Source: Sphingopyxis terrae subsp. terrae NBRC 15098
GTDB taxonomy: Bacteria > Pseudomonadota > Alphaproteobacteria > Sphingomonadales > Sphingomonadaceae
Direction of reading: 5' to 3'
NCBI RefSeq assembly: GCF_001610975.1
Contig: NZ_CP013342.1
Location: forward strand, 806,001-870,000
DNA: 64,000 nt
Below the pieces are notes generated by a model that saw nothing but the letters and a program-made list of their open reading frames with translations, searched no databases and was not told the DNA's origin. A program made the translations under genes and the position numbers. This document shows positions 1-10,980 of this stretch, piece after piece. Every line of letters starts with the position of its first letter. The stretch's first letter is position 1.

Positions 1-1
1 T

Positions 2-907
2 GCCTATGGCATTGCGCATCACGAAAAAACGCTCGGCCAACTGTTCTGCGATGGGTCGGCGAAACAGATCGTCGCGATGCTGCTCGAGGAATGTGCAAAG
101 GGCGGCGTCGAAGTCCGCTGCGGCCAGCCGGTGCGCGCCGTCAAGCATGCGGATGGCATCTTCTCCGTCGCCTTCGGCGACCGGCATGTCCGCGCGCCCA
201 ACCTCGTCATCGCTACCGGCGGCCCATCGATCCCGAAGATGGGTGCGACCGGCTTTGCTTACGATCTGGCGCGCCAGTTCGGCGTGAAAATCGTCGAGCC
301 GCGCCCCGCGCTCGTCCCGCTGACGCTCGGCGGTGACGATGTGTTGTTCCGCGAACTGTCGGGCGTCGCAACCCCGGTCGAGGCGCGCGCGGGCAAGGCG
401 GCGTTCCGTGAAGCGGCGCTGTTCACCCACAAGGGTCTGTCGGGTCCGGCAATCCTCCAGATCAGCAGCTATTGGCGTCCCGGCGATCCGGTGACGATCG
501 ACTTCCTGCCCGCCGCCACGCCCGGATGGCTGATCGACGCAAAGCGCGCGCGTCCACGCGCCACGCTCGCCGCAACGCTGCCCCTGCCCGATCGGCTGGC
601 GCAGACGCTCGCCGAGCGGCTGGAGTTGGCCGGCGAGCTCGGCGCGCAAACCGACCGCAGGCTTGCCGATGCGGAGGCGCGGCTCGCGCGCTGGACCTTC
701 CATCCGAACGGCACCGAAGGCTTTGCCAAGGCCGAGGTGACGGTGGGCGGCATTTCGACCGCGAATCTTTCGTCGCAATCAATGATGGCCAAAAGCGTGC
801 CGGGACTGTATGCGGTCGGCGAAGCCGTGGACGTCACCGGGTGGCTGGGCGGCTACAATTTTCAATGGGCCTGGGCCAGCGGATACGCGGCGGGTCAGGC
901 CCTTTAG
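2..907 (+). CDS. BaiN/HI0933-family NAD(P)/FAD-dependent oxidoreductase (5' end outside window)
   Basis: The frame is open from base 2 and runs to the TAG at 905-907, so the N-terminal dinucleotide-binding region lies outside the window. The visible part has family hallmarks: HHEKTLGQLFC at the start, ATGGPSIPKMGATG about 65 residues later, and a C-terminal FAD-contacting block GLYAVGEAVDVTGWLGGYN. The family (HI0933, TIGR00275) is cytoplasmic flavoproteins related to bile-acid 7-dehydroxylation BaiN; the substrate in most proteobacteria is unknown. A palindromic repeat follows within 30 bases of the stop. The family assignment is firm; the reaction is not known. Confidence 0.88.
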   Translation, partial: AYGIAHHEKTLGQLFCDGSAKQIVAMLLEECAKGGVEVRCGQPVRAVKHADGIFSVAFGDRHVRAPNLVIATGGPSIPKMGATGFAYDLARQFGVKIVEPRPALVPLTLGGDDVLFRELSGVATPVEARAGKAAFREAALFTHKGLSGPAILQISSYWRPGDPVTIDFLPAATPGWLIDAKRARPRATLAATLPLPDRLAQTLAERLELAGELGAQTDRRLADAEARLARWTFHPNGTEGFAKAEVTVGGISTANLSSQSMMAKSVPGLYAVGEAVDVTGWLGGYNFQWAWASGYAAGQAL

Positions 908-933
908 GAAAAAAACCCAGATATTTCTTCGTC

Positions 934-954
934 ATGCCGAACGGGGTTCGGCAT
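934..954. repeat. Short palindromic intergenic element
   Basis: A perfect 9-bp inverted repeat, ATGCCGAAC / GTTCGGCAT with a GGG loop, lies between the flavoprotein stop and the helicase start. It resembles the REP-type palindromes common between sphingomonad genes. It could also terminate transcription of the upstream gene, although no T-tract follows. Confidence 0.6.
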
Positions 955-1055
955 CCATGACCAGTGTTTCGATCGCGGGCGACCGACCCCGGGACGCAGA
1001 CTGGGCAGCGAGGACCAAACCGCGGCGCCTTTGCTGCACAGGATAGAAGAATAAA

Positions 1056-2885
1056 ATGCCCTTTGAAAATCTCTCGCCCGTCCTTGCGGACGCCCTTGCC
1101 GCGCGCGGCTATGAAGGACTTACCCCCGTTCAGACCCACGTCGTCGAGGCCGAAGCCATCGGCCGCGACCTGCTCGTCTCGGCGCAGACCGGCTCGGGCA
1201 AGACCGTTGCCTTTGGTCTCGCCATGGCCGGCGAATTGCTCGAGGATGGGCGCCTGCCCTTCGCGGCCGCGCCGCTGGCGCTGATCATTGCACCGACGCG
1301 CGAACTCGCGTTGCAGGTCAGCCGCGAACTCAGCTGGCTCTACGCGAAGGCCGGCGCGCGCATCGCGACCTGTGTCGGCGGCATGGATGCAAGCCGCGAG
1401 CGCCGGATGCTCAGCCAGGGCGTGCACATCGTCGTCGGCACCCCCGGCCGCCTGCGCGACCATCTCGAACGCGGCGCGCTCGACCTGGAATCGCTGCGCG
1501 TCGCCGTGCTCGACGAGGCCGACGAAATGCTCGACATGGGCTTTCGCGAAGACCTTGAGGAAATCCTCGACGCGACCCCCGAAGCGCGCCGCACTTTGCT
1601 CTTTTCGGCGACGATCCCCAAACCGATCGCCCAGCTTGCCAAACATTATCAACGCGACGCGCTGCGCATCTCGACCGTCGGCGAAGATCGCGGCCATGGC
1701 GACATCGCCTATCAGGTCGTCACCGTCGCACCCGCCGATATCGAGGGCGCGGTCGTCAATTTGCTGCGGTTGCACGAGGCCGACACGGCAATGCTGTTCT
1801 GCGCCACGCGCGACAATGTCCGCCGCCTCCACGCCAGCCTCCTCGAGCGCGGCTTCGCGGCGGTGGCGCTGTCGGGCGAGCACAGCCAGTCCGAACGCAA
1901 CCACGCGCTGCAGGCGCTGCGCGACCGCCGCGCACGCGTCTGCGTCGCGACCGACGTCGCCGCGCGCGGTATCGACCTGCCGAGCCTCAGCCTCGTCATT
2001 CACGTTGAAATCCCGCGCGATGCCGAAACGCTTCAGCACCGCTCGGGCCGCACCGGTCGCGCGGGGAAAAAGGGCACCGCCGTGCTCATCGTCCCCTATC
2101 CGCGCCGCCGCCGCGTCGACGGTATGCTGCGCGGTGCGAAGATCGACGCGCAGTGGATGAACGCGCCGACGGCGACCGACGTGCGCGCGCGCGACAAGGA
2201 ACGGCTGATCGAGGCGCTGCTCGCGCCGGTCGAACATGAGGCTGATGACATCGAACTCGGCCAGCGCCTGCTCGCCGAGCGCAGCGCCGAAGACATCGCC
2301 GCCGCGCTCGTCCGCGCGCACCGTGCGACGATGCCGCCGCCCGAGGATCTGATCGATAACGGCCCGCGCCCGCGCGGCGAGCGCCCCGAGCGCGGTGAGC
2401 GTCTCGAGCGCGCCGATCGTGGGGCGGACCGCGAACAGTTCGACGACAGCGTCTGGTTCCGGCTCAACATCGGCCGCCGCCAGAACGCCGATCCGCGCTG
2501 GATCCTGCCGCTGCTCTGTCGCCGCGGCCATGTGACCAAGCACGAAATCGGCGCGATCCGCATCGGCCCCAGCGAAACGCTGTTCAACATCCCGCTCGCG
2601 ATCGCCGATCGCTTCGCCGAAGCCGTTTCGCGCACCGCGAACAAGGATGGCGAAGACGATAGCGGCGTCGCCATCACCCCGGCGCCCGAAGGCAGCACCT
2701 ATCCGCCGCGCCGCGACACGCGCCCCCATAAGGGTGGGCGCCGCGACGCTGGCCCGCGCCACGACGGCCCCCGCGGCGACGGTCCGCGCAAACCGCGCGG
2801 CCCCGGCGCCCCCGGCGGCGGCACCGACCGTTACAAGCCCAAACCCTACGGCCAGCGCAACCCGCGCAAGACCGGGAAATATTAA
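1056..2885 (+). CDS. DEAD-box RNA helicase with DbpA-type RNA-binding domain
   Basis: 609 residues. Helicase core motifs are in order: Q motif around 19-26, AQTGSGKT at 43-50, APTREL at 79-84, GTPGRL at 128-133, DEAD at 153-156, SAT at 184-186 and HRSGRTGR at 328-335. A Glu/Arg-rich linker (about 435-460) leads to a DbpA/CsdA-like RNA-binding fold (about 464-525, DSVWFRLNIGRRQ to IPLAIADRF). An Arg/Gly/Pro-rich basic tail runs to the end. The architecture matches CsdA/DeaD-like helicases acting in ribosome assembly or mRNA decay, with DbpA the other candidate; the specific role cannot be read here. Transcribed alone; AGAAG precedes the ATG. Confidence 0.93.
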   Translation: MPFENLSPVLADALAARGYEGLTPVQTHVVEAEAIGRDLLVSAQTGSGKTVAFGLAMAGELLEDGRLPFAAAPLALIIAPTRELALQVSRELSWLYAKAGARIATCVGGMDASRERRMLSQGVHIVVGTPGRLRDHLERGALDLESLRVAVLDEADEMLDMGFREDLEEILDATPEARRTLLFSATIPKPIAQLAKHYQRDALRISTVGEDRGHGDIAYQVVTVAPADIEGAVVNLLRLHEADTAMLFCATRDNVRRLHASLLERGFAAVALSGEHSQSERNHALQALRDRRARVCVATDVAARGIDLPSLSLVIHVEIPRDAETLQHRSGRTGRAGKKGTAVLIVPYPRRRRVDGMLRGAKIDAQWMNAPTATDVRARDKERLIEALLAPVEHEADDIELGQRLLAERSAEDIAAALVRAHRATMPPPEDLIDNGPRPRGERPERGERLERADRGADREQFDDSVWFRLNIGRRQNADPRWILPLLCRRGHVTKHEIGAIRIGPSETLFNIPLAIADRFAEAVSRTANKDGEDDSGVAITPAPEGSTYPPRRDTRPHKGGRRDAGPRHDGPRGDGPRKPRGPGAPGGGTDRYKPKPYGQRNPRKTGKY

Positions 2886-2949
2886 GGCGTAGAGCCCTTG
2901 CGCCCTCTCCGCCGCCGCCCCAAATCGGGCGAGCAGCAGGAGAGGACGC

Positions 2950-3927
2950 ATGGAAGCGGTTGAAGCCTTTATCGAGAAGCAGGGCGGTCCCGACGTCATC
3001 CAGTGGCGCAGCGTCACGCTCGGCGCGCCCGGCCCGGGCGAGGTGCTGGTCCGCCAGACCGCGGTCGGGCTCAATTATATCGATGCATATCATCGCGACG
3101 GCACCTACCCGGTCGACCTTCCTGGCGGTCTGGGGCTCGAGGCGGCGGGCGAGATCGTGGCGATCGGTACCGACGTCCACGGGCTGAAGCCCGGCGACCG
3201 CGTCGCGACTTTCGGCCCCCGCCGCACGGCGTATGCGACCGCGCGGCTCGTCCCCGTAGCCGCGCTGTTCAAGCTGCCCGCGGCGATCGACGACGAGACC
3301 GCCGCCGCCGCGCTGCTCAAGGCCTGCACGGTCGAAGCGCTCGTCGAACGCTGCGCCAAGGTCGAGGCGGGCTGGCCGGTGCTCGTCCACGCCGCCGCCG
3401 GCGGGGTCGGTCTGATCCTCGTCCAATGGCTGAAAGCCGTCGGCGCCACCGTGATCGGCACCGTCAGCACCGCAGCCAAGGAACAGGCCGCGCGCGACGC
3501 CGGCGCCGACCATGTCATCCGCTACCGGGACGAAGATGTCGCCGCGCACGTCCGCGAAATCACCGACGGCCAAGGCGTTCCCGTCACTTTCGACGGCATC
3601 GGCATGGCGACCTGGGCGACCTCGCTCGAGGCCACCGCGCGCCGCGGGCTGATCGTCAGCTACGGCAATGCCGGCGGGCCGGTGACCGGCGTCAATCTCG
3701 GCATCCTGGCGCAGCATGGGTCGCAGTTCGTCACGCGCCCGACCTTGTTCGACTATTATCTCGATCCCGGCGAACGCGCCGCCGGCGCCGCGCGCGTGTT
3801 CGAGATGCTCGAAAGCGGCGCAGTCGCGGTCACCATCGGTCAGCGCTACCCGCTCCGCGACGCGGCTCGCGCACACGAAGATCTGGAAGCGGGCCGGACC
3901 ACGGGGTCGACGCTGTTGATGCCCTGA
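2950..3927 (+). CDS. qor: Quinone oxidoreductase (zeta-crystallin family, NADPH-dependent)
   Basis: 325 residues, the usual length for Qor. It has the medium-chain reductase fold without catalytic zinc cysteines: an N-terminal GroES-like part with VGLNYIDAYHRDGTYP, then a Rossmann segment with AAAGGVGLILVQWLKAVG. The family reduces quinones by one electron with NADPH in the cytoplasm. The start is supported by AGGAGAGG about 7 bases upstream. It follows the helicase by 64 bases, so co-transcription is possible, and converges on the fghA operon. Confidence 0.88.
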   Translation: MEAVEAFIEKQGGPDVIQWRSVTLGAPGPGEVLVRQTAVGLNYIDAYHRDGTYPVDLPGGLGLEAAGEIVAIGTDVHGLKPGDRVATFGPRRTAYATARLVPVAALFKLPAAIDDETAAAALLKACTVEALVERCAKVEAGWPVLVHAAAGGVGLILVQWLKAVGATVIGTVSTAAKEQAARDAGADHVIRYRDEDVAAHVREITDGQGVPVTFDGIGMATWATSLEATARRGLIVSYGNAGGPVTGVNLGILAQHGSQFVTRPTLFDYYLDPGERAAGAARVFEMLESGAVAVTIGQRYPLRDAARAHEDLEAGRTTGSTLLMP

Positions 3928-3958
3928 TCTTTACCGCTTGCGGGCGGGAGGGGAGCGA

Positions 3959-4807
3959 CTAAGCCTTCAACCGTTCGGCGTGCCAGCCGATATGCTCGGC
4001 CATGAAGGTCGAGATGAAATAATAGCTGTGGTCATAGCCCGGCTGCATGCGGATTTCGGCTTTCTGCCCCGCCTTCTCGCACGCCTCGACCAGCAGATGC
4101 GTCTTGAGCTGATCTTCCAGGAAGCTGTCCGCCTCTCCCTGATCGACGAGCAAGTCGGCAACGCGCGCGCCGCCTTCGATCAGCGCGCAGGCGTCATAGT
4201 GACTCCACGGCTCGCGGTCGGCACCGAGATAGTTCGACAGCGCCTTTTCGCCCCACGGGCATTGCAGCGGCGCGACGATCGGCGAAAAGGCCGAGACCGA
4301 GCGGAAGCGGTCGGGCGTGCGCAGCGCCACCGTCAGCGCGCCATGGCCACCCATCGAATGACCGCTGATCCCCTGCCGCGTCATGTCGGCCATCGGGAAA
4401 TTGCGCAGCACCACCGACGGGAGCTCATCCTCGATATAGGAGCGCATGCGGTAATTCTTTGCCCATGGCGCCTCGGTCGCATCCACATAGAAGCCGGCGC
4501 CGAGTCCGAAATCCCATGCGCCCTCCGGATCGTCGGGCACGCCCTCACCGCGCGGACTCGTGTCGGGAGCTATGAAGATGATGCCATGCTGCGCGCAGGC
4601 GGCGCGATATTCGCCCTTTTCCATCACATTGGCATGGGTGCAGGTCAGCCCCGACAGATACCACAGCACCGGCAGCTTCGCGCCCGGCGCATGATCGGGA
4701 ACGAACAGCGCAAAGGTCATGTCGGTGCCGGTGGTGTCGCTGGCATGGCGATAGACGCCCTGCGTGCCGCCATGGCTGCGATTGGTCGATAGCGTTTCGA
4801 GGGTCAT
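3959..4807 (-). CDS. fghA: S-formylglutathione hydrolase
   Basis: 282 residues; alpha/beta hydrolase of the esterase D family. The nucleophile elbow GHSMGG is at 149-154 (Ser151), with Asp and His of the triad near DQGEADSF and GYDHSYYF towards the C-terminus. It hydrolyses S-formylglutathione to formate and glutathione, the last step of glutathione-dependent formaldehyde oxidation. It is the distal gene of the minus-strand operon that begins with frmA, and its ATG overlaps the TGA of the deacylase gene by four bases. The frmA partner in the same operon makes the assignment very likely. Confidence 0.94.
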   Translation of the reverse strand: MTLETLSTNRSHGGTQGVYRHASDTTGTDMTFALFVPDHAPGAKLPVLWYLSGLTCTHANVMEKGEYRAACAQHGIIFIAPDTSPRGEGVPDDPEGAWDFGLGAGFYVDATEAPWAKNYRMRSYIEDELPSVVLRNFPMADMTRQGISGHSMGGHGALTVALRTPDRFRSVSAFSPIVAPLQCPWGEKALSNYLGADREPWSHYDACALIEGGARVADLLVDQGEADSFLEDQLKTHLLVEACEKAGQKAEIRMQPGYDHSYYFISTFMAEHIGWHAERLKA

Positions 4808-5307
4808 GGATTGTCCTGCACGGGTATGGAAGCGATCAACGGCTCATGCCCCCAATGACGCAAGAGGTCGAGGATCGTTGCGCCCGCAAGGCCGATGGTT
4901 CCCGTGTTGCGCAGCGGATGGACGTTGACGCGCTCCGCAGCCGCAAGCCCGGCATCGAGTACCACCGTGATGGTTCCCGGTGCGGCGTTGATCGCGGCAA
5001 GCGGCGTCACCGATCCCGGGGCGATGCCGAGCAGCCGCTGCATGTCGTCGGCCTTGCCGAAGCTCACGCGCTTGCATCCGATCGCGGCGGGCAGCGCTTT
5101 CAGGTCGACGCGCGCTTCGCCCGGCACGGTGACGAGCCAGAAGGCCCCGCCCGTGTCCTTCAGAAACAGATTTTTGGTGTGCGCGCCGGGAATCGCAGCA
5201 TTCACCGTGTCGCTTTCGGCGACAGTGAACACCGCGACATGCTCGTGCGCGGTGAAGGGGATGGCGAGCGCATCCAGATCCGCCAGCAATCCCGCCTCAC
5301 CGCGCAT
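4804..5307 (-). CDS. ProX/PrdX-type prolyl-tRNA editing deacylase (YbaK-like fold)
   Basis: 167 residues, single YbaK/aminoacyl-tRNA deacylase domain. The GAHTKNLFLKD motif (about 41-51) and the HPLRNTGT segment near residue 130 are typical of free-standing ProX/ProXp-ala proteins, which deacylate mischarged Ala-tRNA(Pro). It sits inside a formaldehyde operon, between a VOC gene and fghA, with a four-base overlap to fghA. The link to C1 detoxification is unexplained: it may be hitch-hiking or a stress-related proofreading role. The family is clear; the tRNA specificity is inferred. Confidence 0.82.
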   Translation of the reverse strand: MRGEAGLLADLDALAIPFTAHEHVAVFTVAESDTVNAAIPGAHTKNLFLKDTGGAFWLVTVPGEARVDLKALPAAIGCKRVSFGKADDMQRLLGIAPGSVTPLAAINAAPGTITVVLDAGLAAAERVNVHPLRNTGTIGLAGATILDLLRHWGHEPLIASIPVQDNP

Positions 5308-5321
5308 AAGCCCTCAGAAAG

Positions 5322-5702
5322 TCAGACGACGCGGTGCAGCGCGCACAGCTTGTTGCCCGACGGATCGCGCAGATAGGCGAGGTACAGGCTGCCGAAGCCG
5401 CCTTCGCGCACGCCCGGCGGGTCTTCGATCGAAGTGCCGCCCGCGGCGACGCCGGCGTCATGCCACGCCTTCGCCTGCTCGGGCCCTTCCATCGCGAAAC
5501 CGATGGTGCAGCCATTGCCCGCAGTCGCTGGCTGGCCGTCGATCGGTGCCGTCACCAGGAACAGTCCGCCATTGTGCATGTAGATAAGGCGCCCCTTGTC
5601 ATCGACGATGCCCGGCTTGCCGCCGATCGCCTGAAAGGTCGCGTCGTAGAATTTCTTCGATGCGTCGAGGTCGTTCGATCCGACCATATTGTGACTGTAC
5701 AT
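5322..5702 (-). CDS. VOC (glyoxalase/bleomycin-resistance fold) protein, copy 1
   Basis: 126 residues, one complete VOC domain beginning MYSHNMVGSNDLDASKKFYD and ending with the RDPSGNKLCA block. A strong AGGAGG lies just upstream of the ATG. It is clearly paralogous to the other VOC gene of this operon (6632-7018): both share the GGTSxEDPPG and LYLAYLRDP.GNKLCA segments and nearly the same length. The substrate is unknown. The position between frmA and fghA suggests a glutathione- or aldehyde-related role (inference). Confidence 0.85.
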   Translation of the reverse strand: MYSHNMVGSNDLDASKKFYDATFQAIGGKPGIVDDKGRLIYMHNGGLFLVTAPIDGQPATAGNGCTIGFAMEGPEQAKAWHDAGVAAGGTSIEDPPGVREGGFGSLYLAYLRDPSGNKLCALHRVV

Positions 5703-5757
5703 AGCCCTTGGCTCCTCCTGATTTGGTTGCGAATCGGGACTTATCCTGTTCGCGTGA

Positions 5758-6630
5758 CTAACGGAAGACCACCGTCTTGCGTCCGTCGATCAACACCCGC
5801 TGTTCGGCGACCCAGCGCACCGCGCGCGCGAGCACCTGCGCCTCGACATCGCGGCCGATACGGATCAGGTCGTCGATCCCGTCGCGGTGATCGACACGCT
5901 CGACCGCCTGCTCGATGATCGGGCCTTCGTCGAGGTCGCTCGTCACGAAATGCGCCGTCGCGCCGATCAGCTTCACCCCGCGTTCGTGCGCGCGATGATA
6001 GGGCTTGGCGCCCTTGAAGCCGGGCAGGAAACTGTGATGGATGTTGATGCAGCGCCCCACGAGCTTCGCCGACAGATCGGCCGAAAGCACCTGCATATAG
6101 CGTGCGAGCACCAGATAATCGGCGCCGCCGCGTGCCATGACGTCCAGCATCGCGGCTTCCTGTTCGGCGCGGTTCGCGGCGCTGACGGGCAGGTAGTGGA
6201 ACGGCACCCCGTGCCATTCGGTCAGGCGGCGCAAATGGTCGTGGTTCGACACCACGCCGACGATGTCGATCGCCAGATTGCCCGTCGACCAGCGGTGCAA
6301 CAGGTCGTTGAGGCAATGGCTGCCCTGCGACACGGCAATCACGAAGCGCGGCTTGGCCCCCGCGTCGCTGATCCGCGCTTCCAAAGCGAACCGCTCGACG
6401 ATCGGCGCGAAGGCCGCGCGCACCGCGTCCAGCGTCTGCGGAAAGCGCGGACCTGCGCCGCGAAATTCGACGCGCATGAAAAAGCGCCCCGAATCGAGGT
6501 CGGCATATTGCTGGCTGTCGAGGATGAAGCCGTCGGTTTCGGCAAGCAGCCCCGTCACCGCCGCGACGATGCCCACCGCATCGACGCAGCTGAAGGTCAG
6601 GACGAAAGCGGCCGGACGTTCGGTCGTCAT
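5758..6630 (-). CDS. purU: Formyltetrahydrofolate deformylase
   Basis: 290 residues. An N-terminal ACT domain (about 1-85) precedes a formyltransferase-like hydrolase domain with NIHHSFLPGFKGAKPYHRAH and the catalytic DLDEGPIIEQ region. It hydrolyses 10-formyl-THF to formate and THF, balancing one-carbon and THF pools. The start is the ATG of MTTERPAAF, one base after the upstream VOC stop; longer readings run through that VOC gene in another frame and are not credible. Its place in a formaldehyde operon makes sense because formaldehyde condenses with THF and both routes yield formate. Confidence 0.93.
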   Translation of the reverse strand: MTTERPAAFVLTFSCVDAVGIVAAVTGLLAETDGFILDSQQYADLDSGRFFMRVEFRGAGPRFPQTLDAVRAAFAPIVERFALEARISDAGAKPRFVIAVSQGSHCLNDLLHRWSTGNLAIDIVGVVSNHDHLRRLTEWHGVPFHYLPVSAANRAEQEAAMLDVMARGGADYLVLARYMQVLSADLSAKLVGRCINIHHSFLPGFKGAKPYHRAHERGVKLIGATAHFVTSDLDEGPIIEQAVERVDHRDGIDDLIRIGRDVEAQVLARAVRWVAEQRVLIDGRKTVVFR

Positions 6631-6631
6631 G

Positions 6632-7018
6632 TCAGTCCGAAATCTTGTGGAATGCGCACAGCTTGTTGCCCGCCGGATCGCGCAGATAGGCCAGATACAG
6701 CACCCGGCCTTCGGTCGCGTTGCGAATGCCCGGCGGGTCCTCGGCGCTCGTCCCGCCATTGGCAAGGCCCGCGGCGTGCCACGCATCGACCGCCTCGGGC
6801 GAGGCCGCGAGCAGGCCGAGCGTATGGCCGTTTCCGCACGCCGCCGCTTCGCCATTCACCGGCTTGGTGATGACGAGCCGTCCGCCGTCATGCGCGTAGA
6901 TCAACCGGCCACGCTCATCGACGCGGCCGACGGGGATGCCGAGCGCACCAAGCGCCGCATCGTAAAAGCGCTTGGTCGCCGCAATATCGTTGGCGCCGAG
7001 CGTGACATGGCTGAACAT
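6632..7018 (-). CDS. VOC (glyoxalase/bleomycin-resistance fold) protein, copy 2
   Basis: 128 residues, a single VOC domain starting MFSHVTLGANDIAATKRFYD. It lies 18 bases downstream of frmA and ends one base before purU, so it is part of the same transcript. It is a paralog of the VOC protein at 5322-5702 with matching motifs along the whole length, which points to local duplication. Substrate unknown. Confidence 0.85.
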   Translation of the reverse strand: MFSHVTLGANDIAATKRFYDAALGALGIPVGRVDERGRLIYAHDGGRLVITKPVNGEAAACGNGHTLGLLAASPEAVDAWHAAGLANGGTSAEDPPGIRNATEGRVLYLAYLRDPAGNKLCAFHKISD

Positions 7019-7036
7019 GCTGCGCGTCCTTCCGCG

Positions 7037-8149
<1,113 letters not shown>

Positions 8150-8212
8150 GGCAGGTCTCCTTCTCGCCGCTCCAATCAGGCAAAGCGCCCGGCAATGCAA
8201 GATACTGCAGAT

Positions 8213-8239
8213 CCTCCCTGCTGCGAAGCCGTGGGGAGG
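8213..8239. repeat. Intergenic inverted repeat upstream of the frmA operon
   Basis: CCTCCC and GGGAGG arms flank a 15-base loop in the gap between frmA and the orphan gene. The sequence resembles a palindromic element recurrent in sphingomonad genomes. It lies about 65 bases upstream of the frmA ATG on the minus strand. Confidence 0.4.
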
Positions 8240-8255
8240 TGGCAGCCCGCCGCCA

Positions 8256-8675
8256 TCAAGCGACTTGCGGGCCGTTGGCCAACAATGGTCTCCAGATGAG
8301 GTCGAGCCGTTCGACGGTCGTATCGGTCAATTCGTACATCTCGGAAAGCGAAGCCTCCGTCGCTTTGACCAGATCGCGACCGCCCTCGGTGCCGAGAAAG
8401 CGTCCGGAGTGCGTATACTGAAACTTCCACCCAGCTTGCGGAATTGACTCTGCGGCGCGGATCGAAATCCACCGATCACCCCAGACCGTCAGAGCCACGA
8501 TCTGCCGTTTGCGCACCTTGAATGTAACTTCCACCCGCTCTTCGGTCTTTCCATCGCGAAGCTCGATGAAGCGCTCAATTATCGGAGTTGCGTTACGATG
8601 CTTGAGCGCTTTTCCACGGCGTTTAAGGCAATCAAGCACGTCCAATAGGAATGGGCAGTCTGACCTTTCGAGCAT
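8256..8675 (-). CDS. Hypothetical protein, 139 aa
   Basis: Not recognised. The ATG at 8675 ([20 protein letters not shown]) is preceded by AAAAGG. The predicted protein is mixed alpha/beta, about 139 residues, with no signal peptide or membrane segment; the middle holds [19 protein letters not shown]. The base composition is visibly less GC-rich than the flanking genes and codon use is less third-position biased, consistent with recent acquisition. It stands alone between frmA and sdaA. Confidence 0.55.
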   Translation of the reverse strand: MLERSDCPFLLDVLDCLKRRGKALKHRNATPIIERFIELRDGKTEERVEVTFKVRKRQIVALTVWGDRWISIRAAESIPQAGWKFQYTHSGRFLGTEGGRDLVKATEASLSEMYELTDTTVERLDLIWRPLLANGPQVA

Positions 8676-8726
8676 CTCGCCTTTTAGCAAAAAAGGTTCA
8701 GTGCGCTAGCAGCCAACAGTTGAAGC

Positions 8727-10106
<1,380 letters not shown>

Positions 10107-10169
10107 GCCGCGCCTATAGGCGAGGAAATAGCCTTATGACAGAAGCCAATGCCTTGACGTCTAAAGCCG

Positions 10170-10256
10170 TGTCCCCCCGCGAAGGCGGGGGTCCATCATC
10201 CGTGGGCGAAAAATAGCACCGACCGGAGATGGGTCCCCGCATTCGCGGGGACGCAC
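10170..10256. repeat. Pair of REP-like palindromes in inverted orientation
   Basis: Two hairpins lie between sdaA and sodB: CCCCCGC GAAG GCGGGGG (around 10173-10191) and GTCCCCGC ATTC GCGGGGAC (10233-10252). With their flanks (GTCCATC; GATGGGTCC) they are imperfect inverted copies of one unit about 40 bases apart. This is the arrangement of bacterial interspersed mosaic elements. The unit is a familiar sphingomonad intergenic repeat (recalled, not searched). Confidence 0.7.
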
Positions 10257-10277
10257 GGCCTTTTCTTTGACGGGAAA

Positions 10278-10892
10278 TTACGCCGGATAAGTCCAAGCAC
10301 CGTCGCGCGCCAGATTCTCAGCGGCGAAATCCCAGTTGAGCAGCTCGTCGACCACCGCGTCGACGTAGGCCGGACGCAGATTCTTGCGGTCGATGTAATA
10401 GGCATGTTCCCACACGTCGATGACGAGCAGCGGCTTGATACCCGCGGTCACTTCGGTGCCGGCGTCATGCGTGTCGGTGACCGACAGCTTGCCGTCCTTG
10501 GCGACCAGCCACGCCCAGCCCGAGGCGAAATGGTTGACCGCCGTGTCCTTCAGCTTCTTCTTGAGATCGTCGAGCGACCCAAAGTCGCGGTCGATCGCCG
10601 CGGCGAGATCGCCCGACGGGGCGGTCTTGGTCGGTGACAGGCAGTTCCAGTAGAAAGCGTGGTTCCACGACTGGGCGCTGTTGTTGAACAGCCCCTTGTT
10701 GCCCGACCCTTCGGCATGGTGGATGATTTCTTCCAGGCTCTTGCCGGCGAGGTCGGTGCCTTCGATCGCGGCATTGGTCTTGTCGACATAGGCCTTGTGA
10801 TGCTTGCCATGATGCGTCGCGAGCGTGTCGGCCGAAATATGCGGCGCCAGCGCGTCCTCGGCATAGGGCAGCGGCGGAAAAGCGATTGTCAT
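10278..10892 (-). CDS. sodB: Superoxide dismutase, Fe type
   Basis: 204 residues. Metal ligands follow the Fe/Mn-SOD pattern: His27 in THHGKHHKAYVDKTN, a second His in the AQSWNHAFYW region, and Asp/His in DVWEHAYYID. The N-terminus and QSWNHAFYWN segment favour the Fe enzyme over Mn, but the metal cannot be settled by eye. Cytoplasmic; removes superoxide. An AGGAGA-type ribosome site precedes the ATG. Confidence 0.93.
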   Translation of the reverse strand: MTIAFPPLPYAEDALAPHISADTLATHHGKHHKAYVDKTNAAIEGTDLAGKSLEEIIHHAEGSGNKGLFNNSAQSWNHAFYWNCLSPTKTAPSGDLAAAIDRDFGSLDDLKKKLKDTAVNHFASGWAWLVAKDGKLSVTDTHDAGTEVTAGIKPLLVIDVWEHAYYIDRKNLRPAYVDAVVDELLNWDFAAENLARDGAWTYPA

Positions 10893-10980
10893 GGCAGTCT
10901 CCTTTTTTGGTGTTCGGGGGTGTAACTCGGTATGTTTGACGCGAGTTGCAACCCCGTGACGACGAATTCTGGCGTTATTT

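Noticed and set aside
834-3074. Very long minus-strand open frame (about 746 codons) across the DEAD-box helicase
   Set aside because: It mirrors a well-supported plus-strand helicase, is rich in Ala/Arg/Gly/Asp low-complexity sequence and has no recognisable domain; a shadow frame due to high GC.
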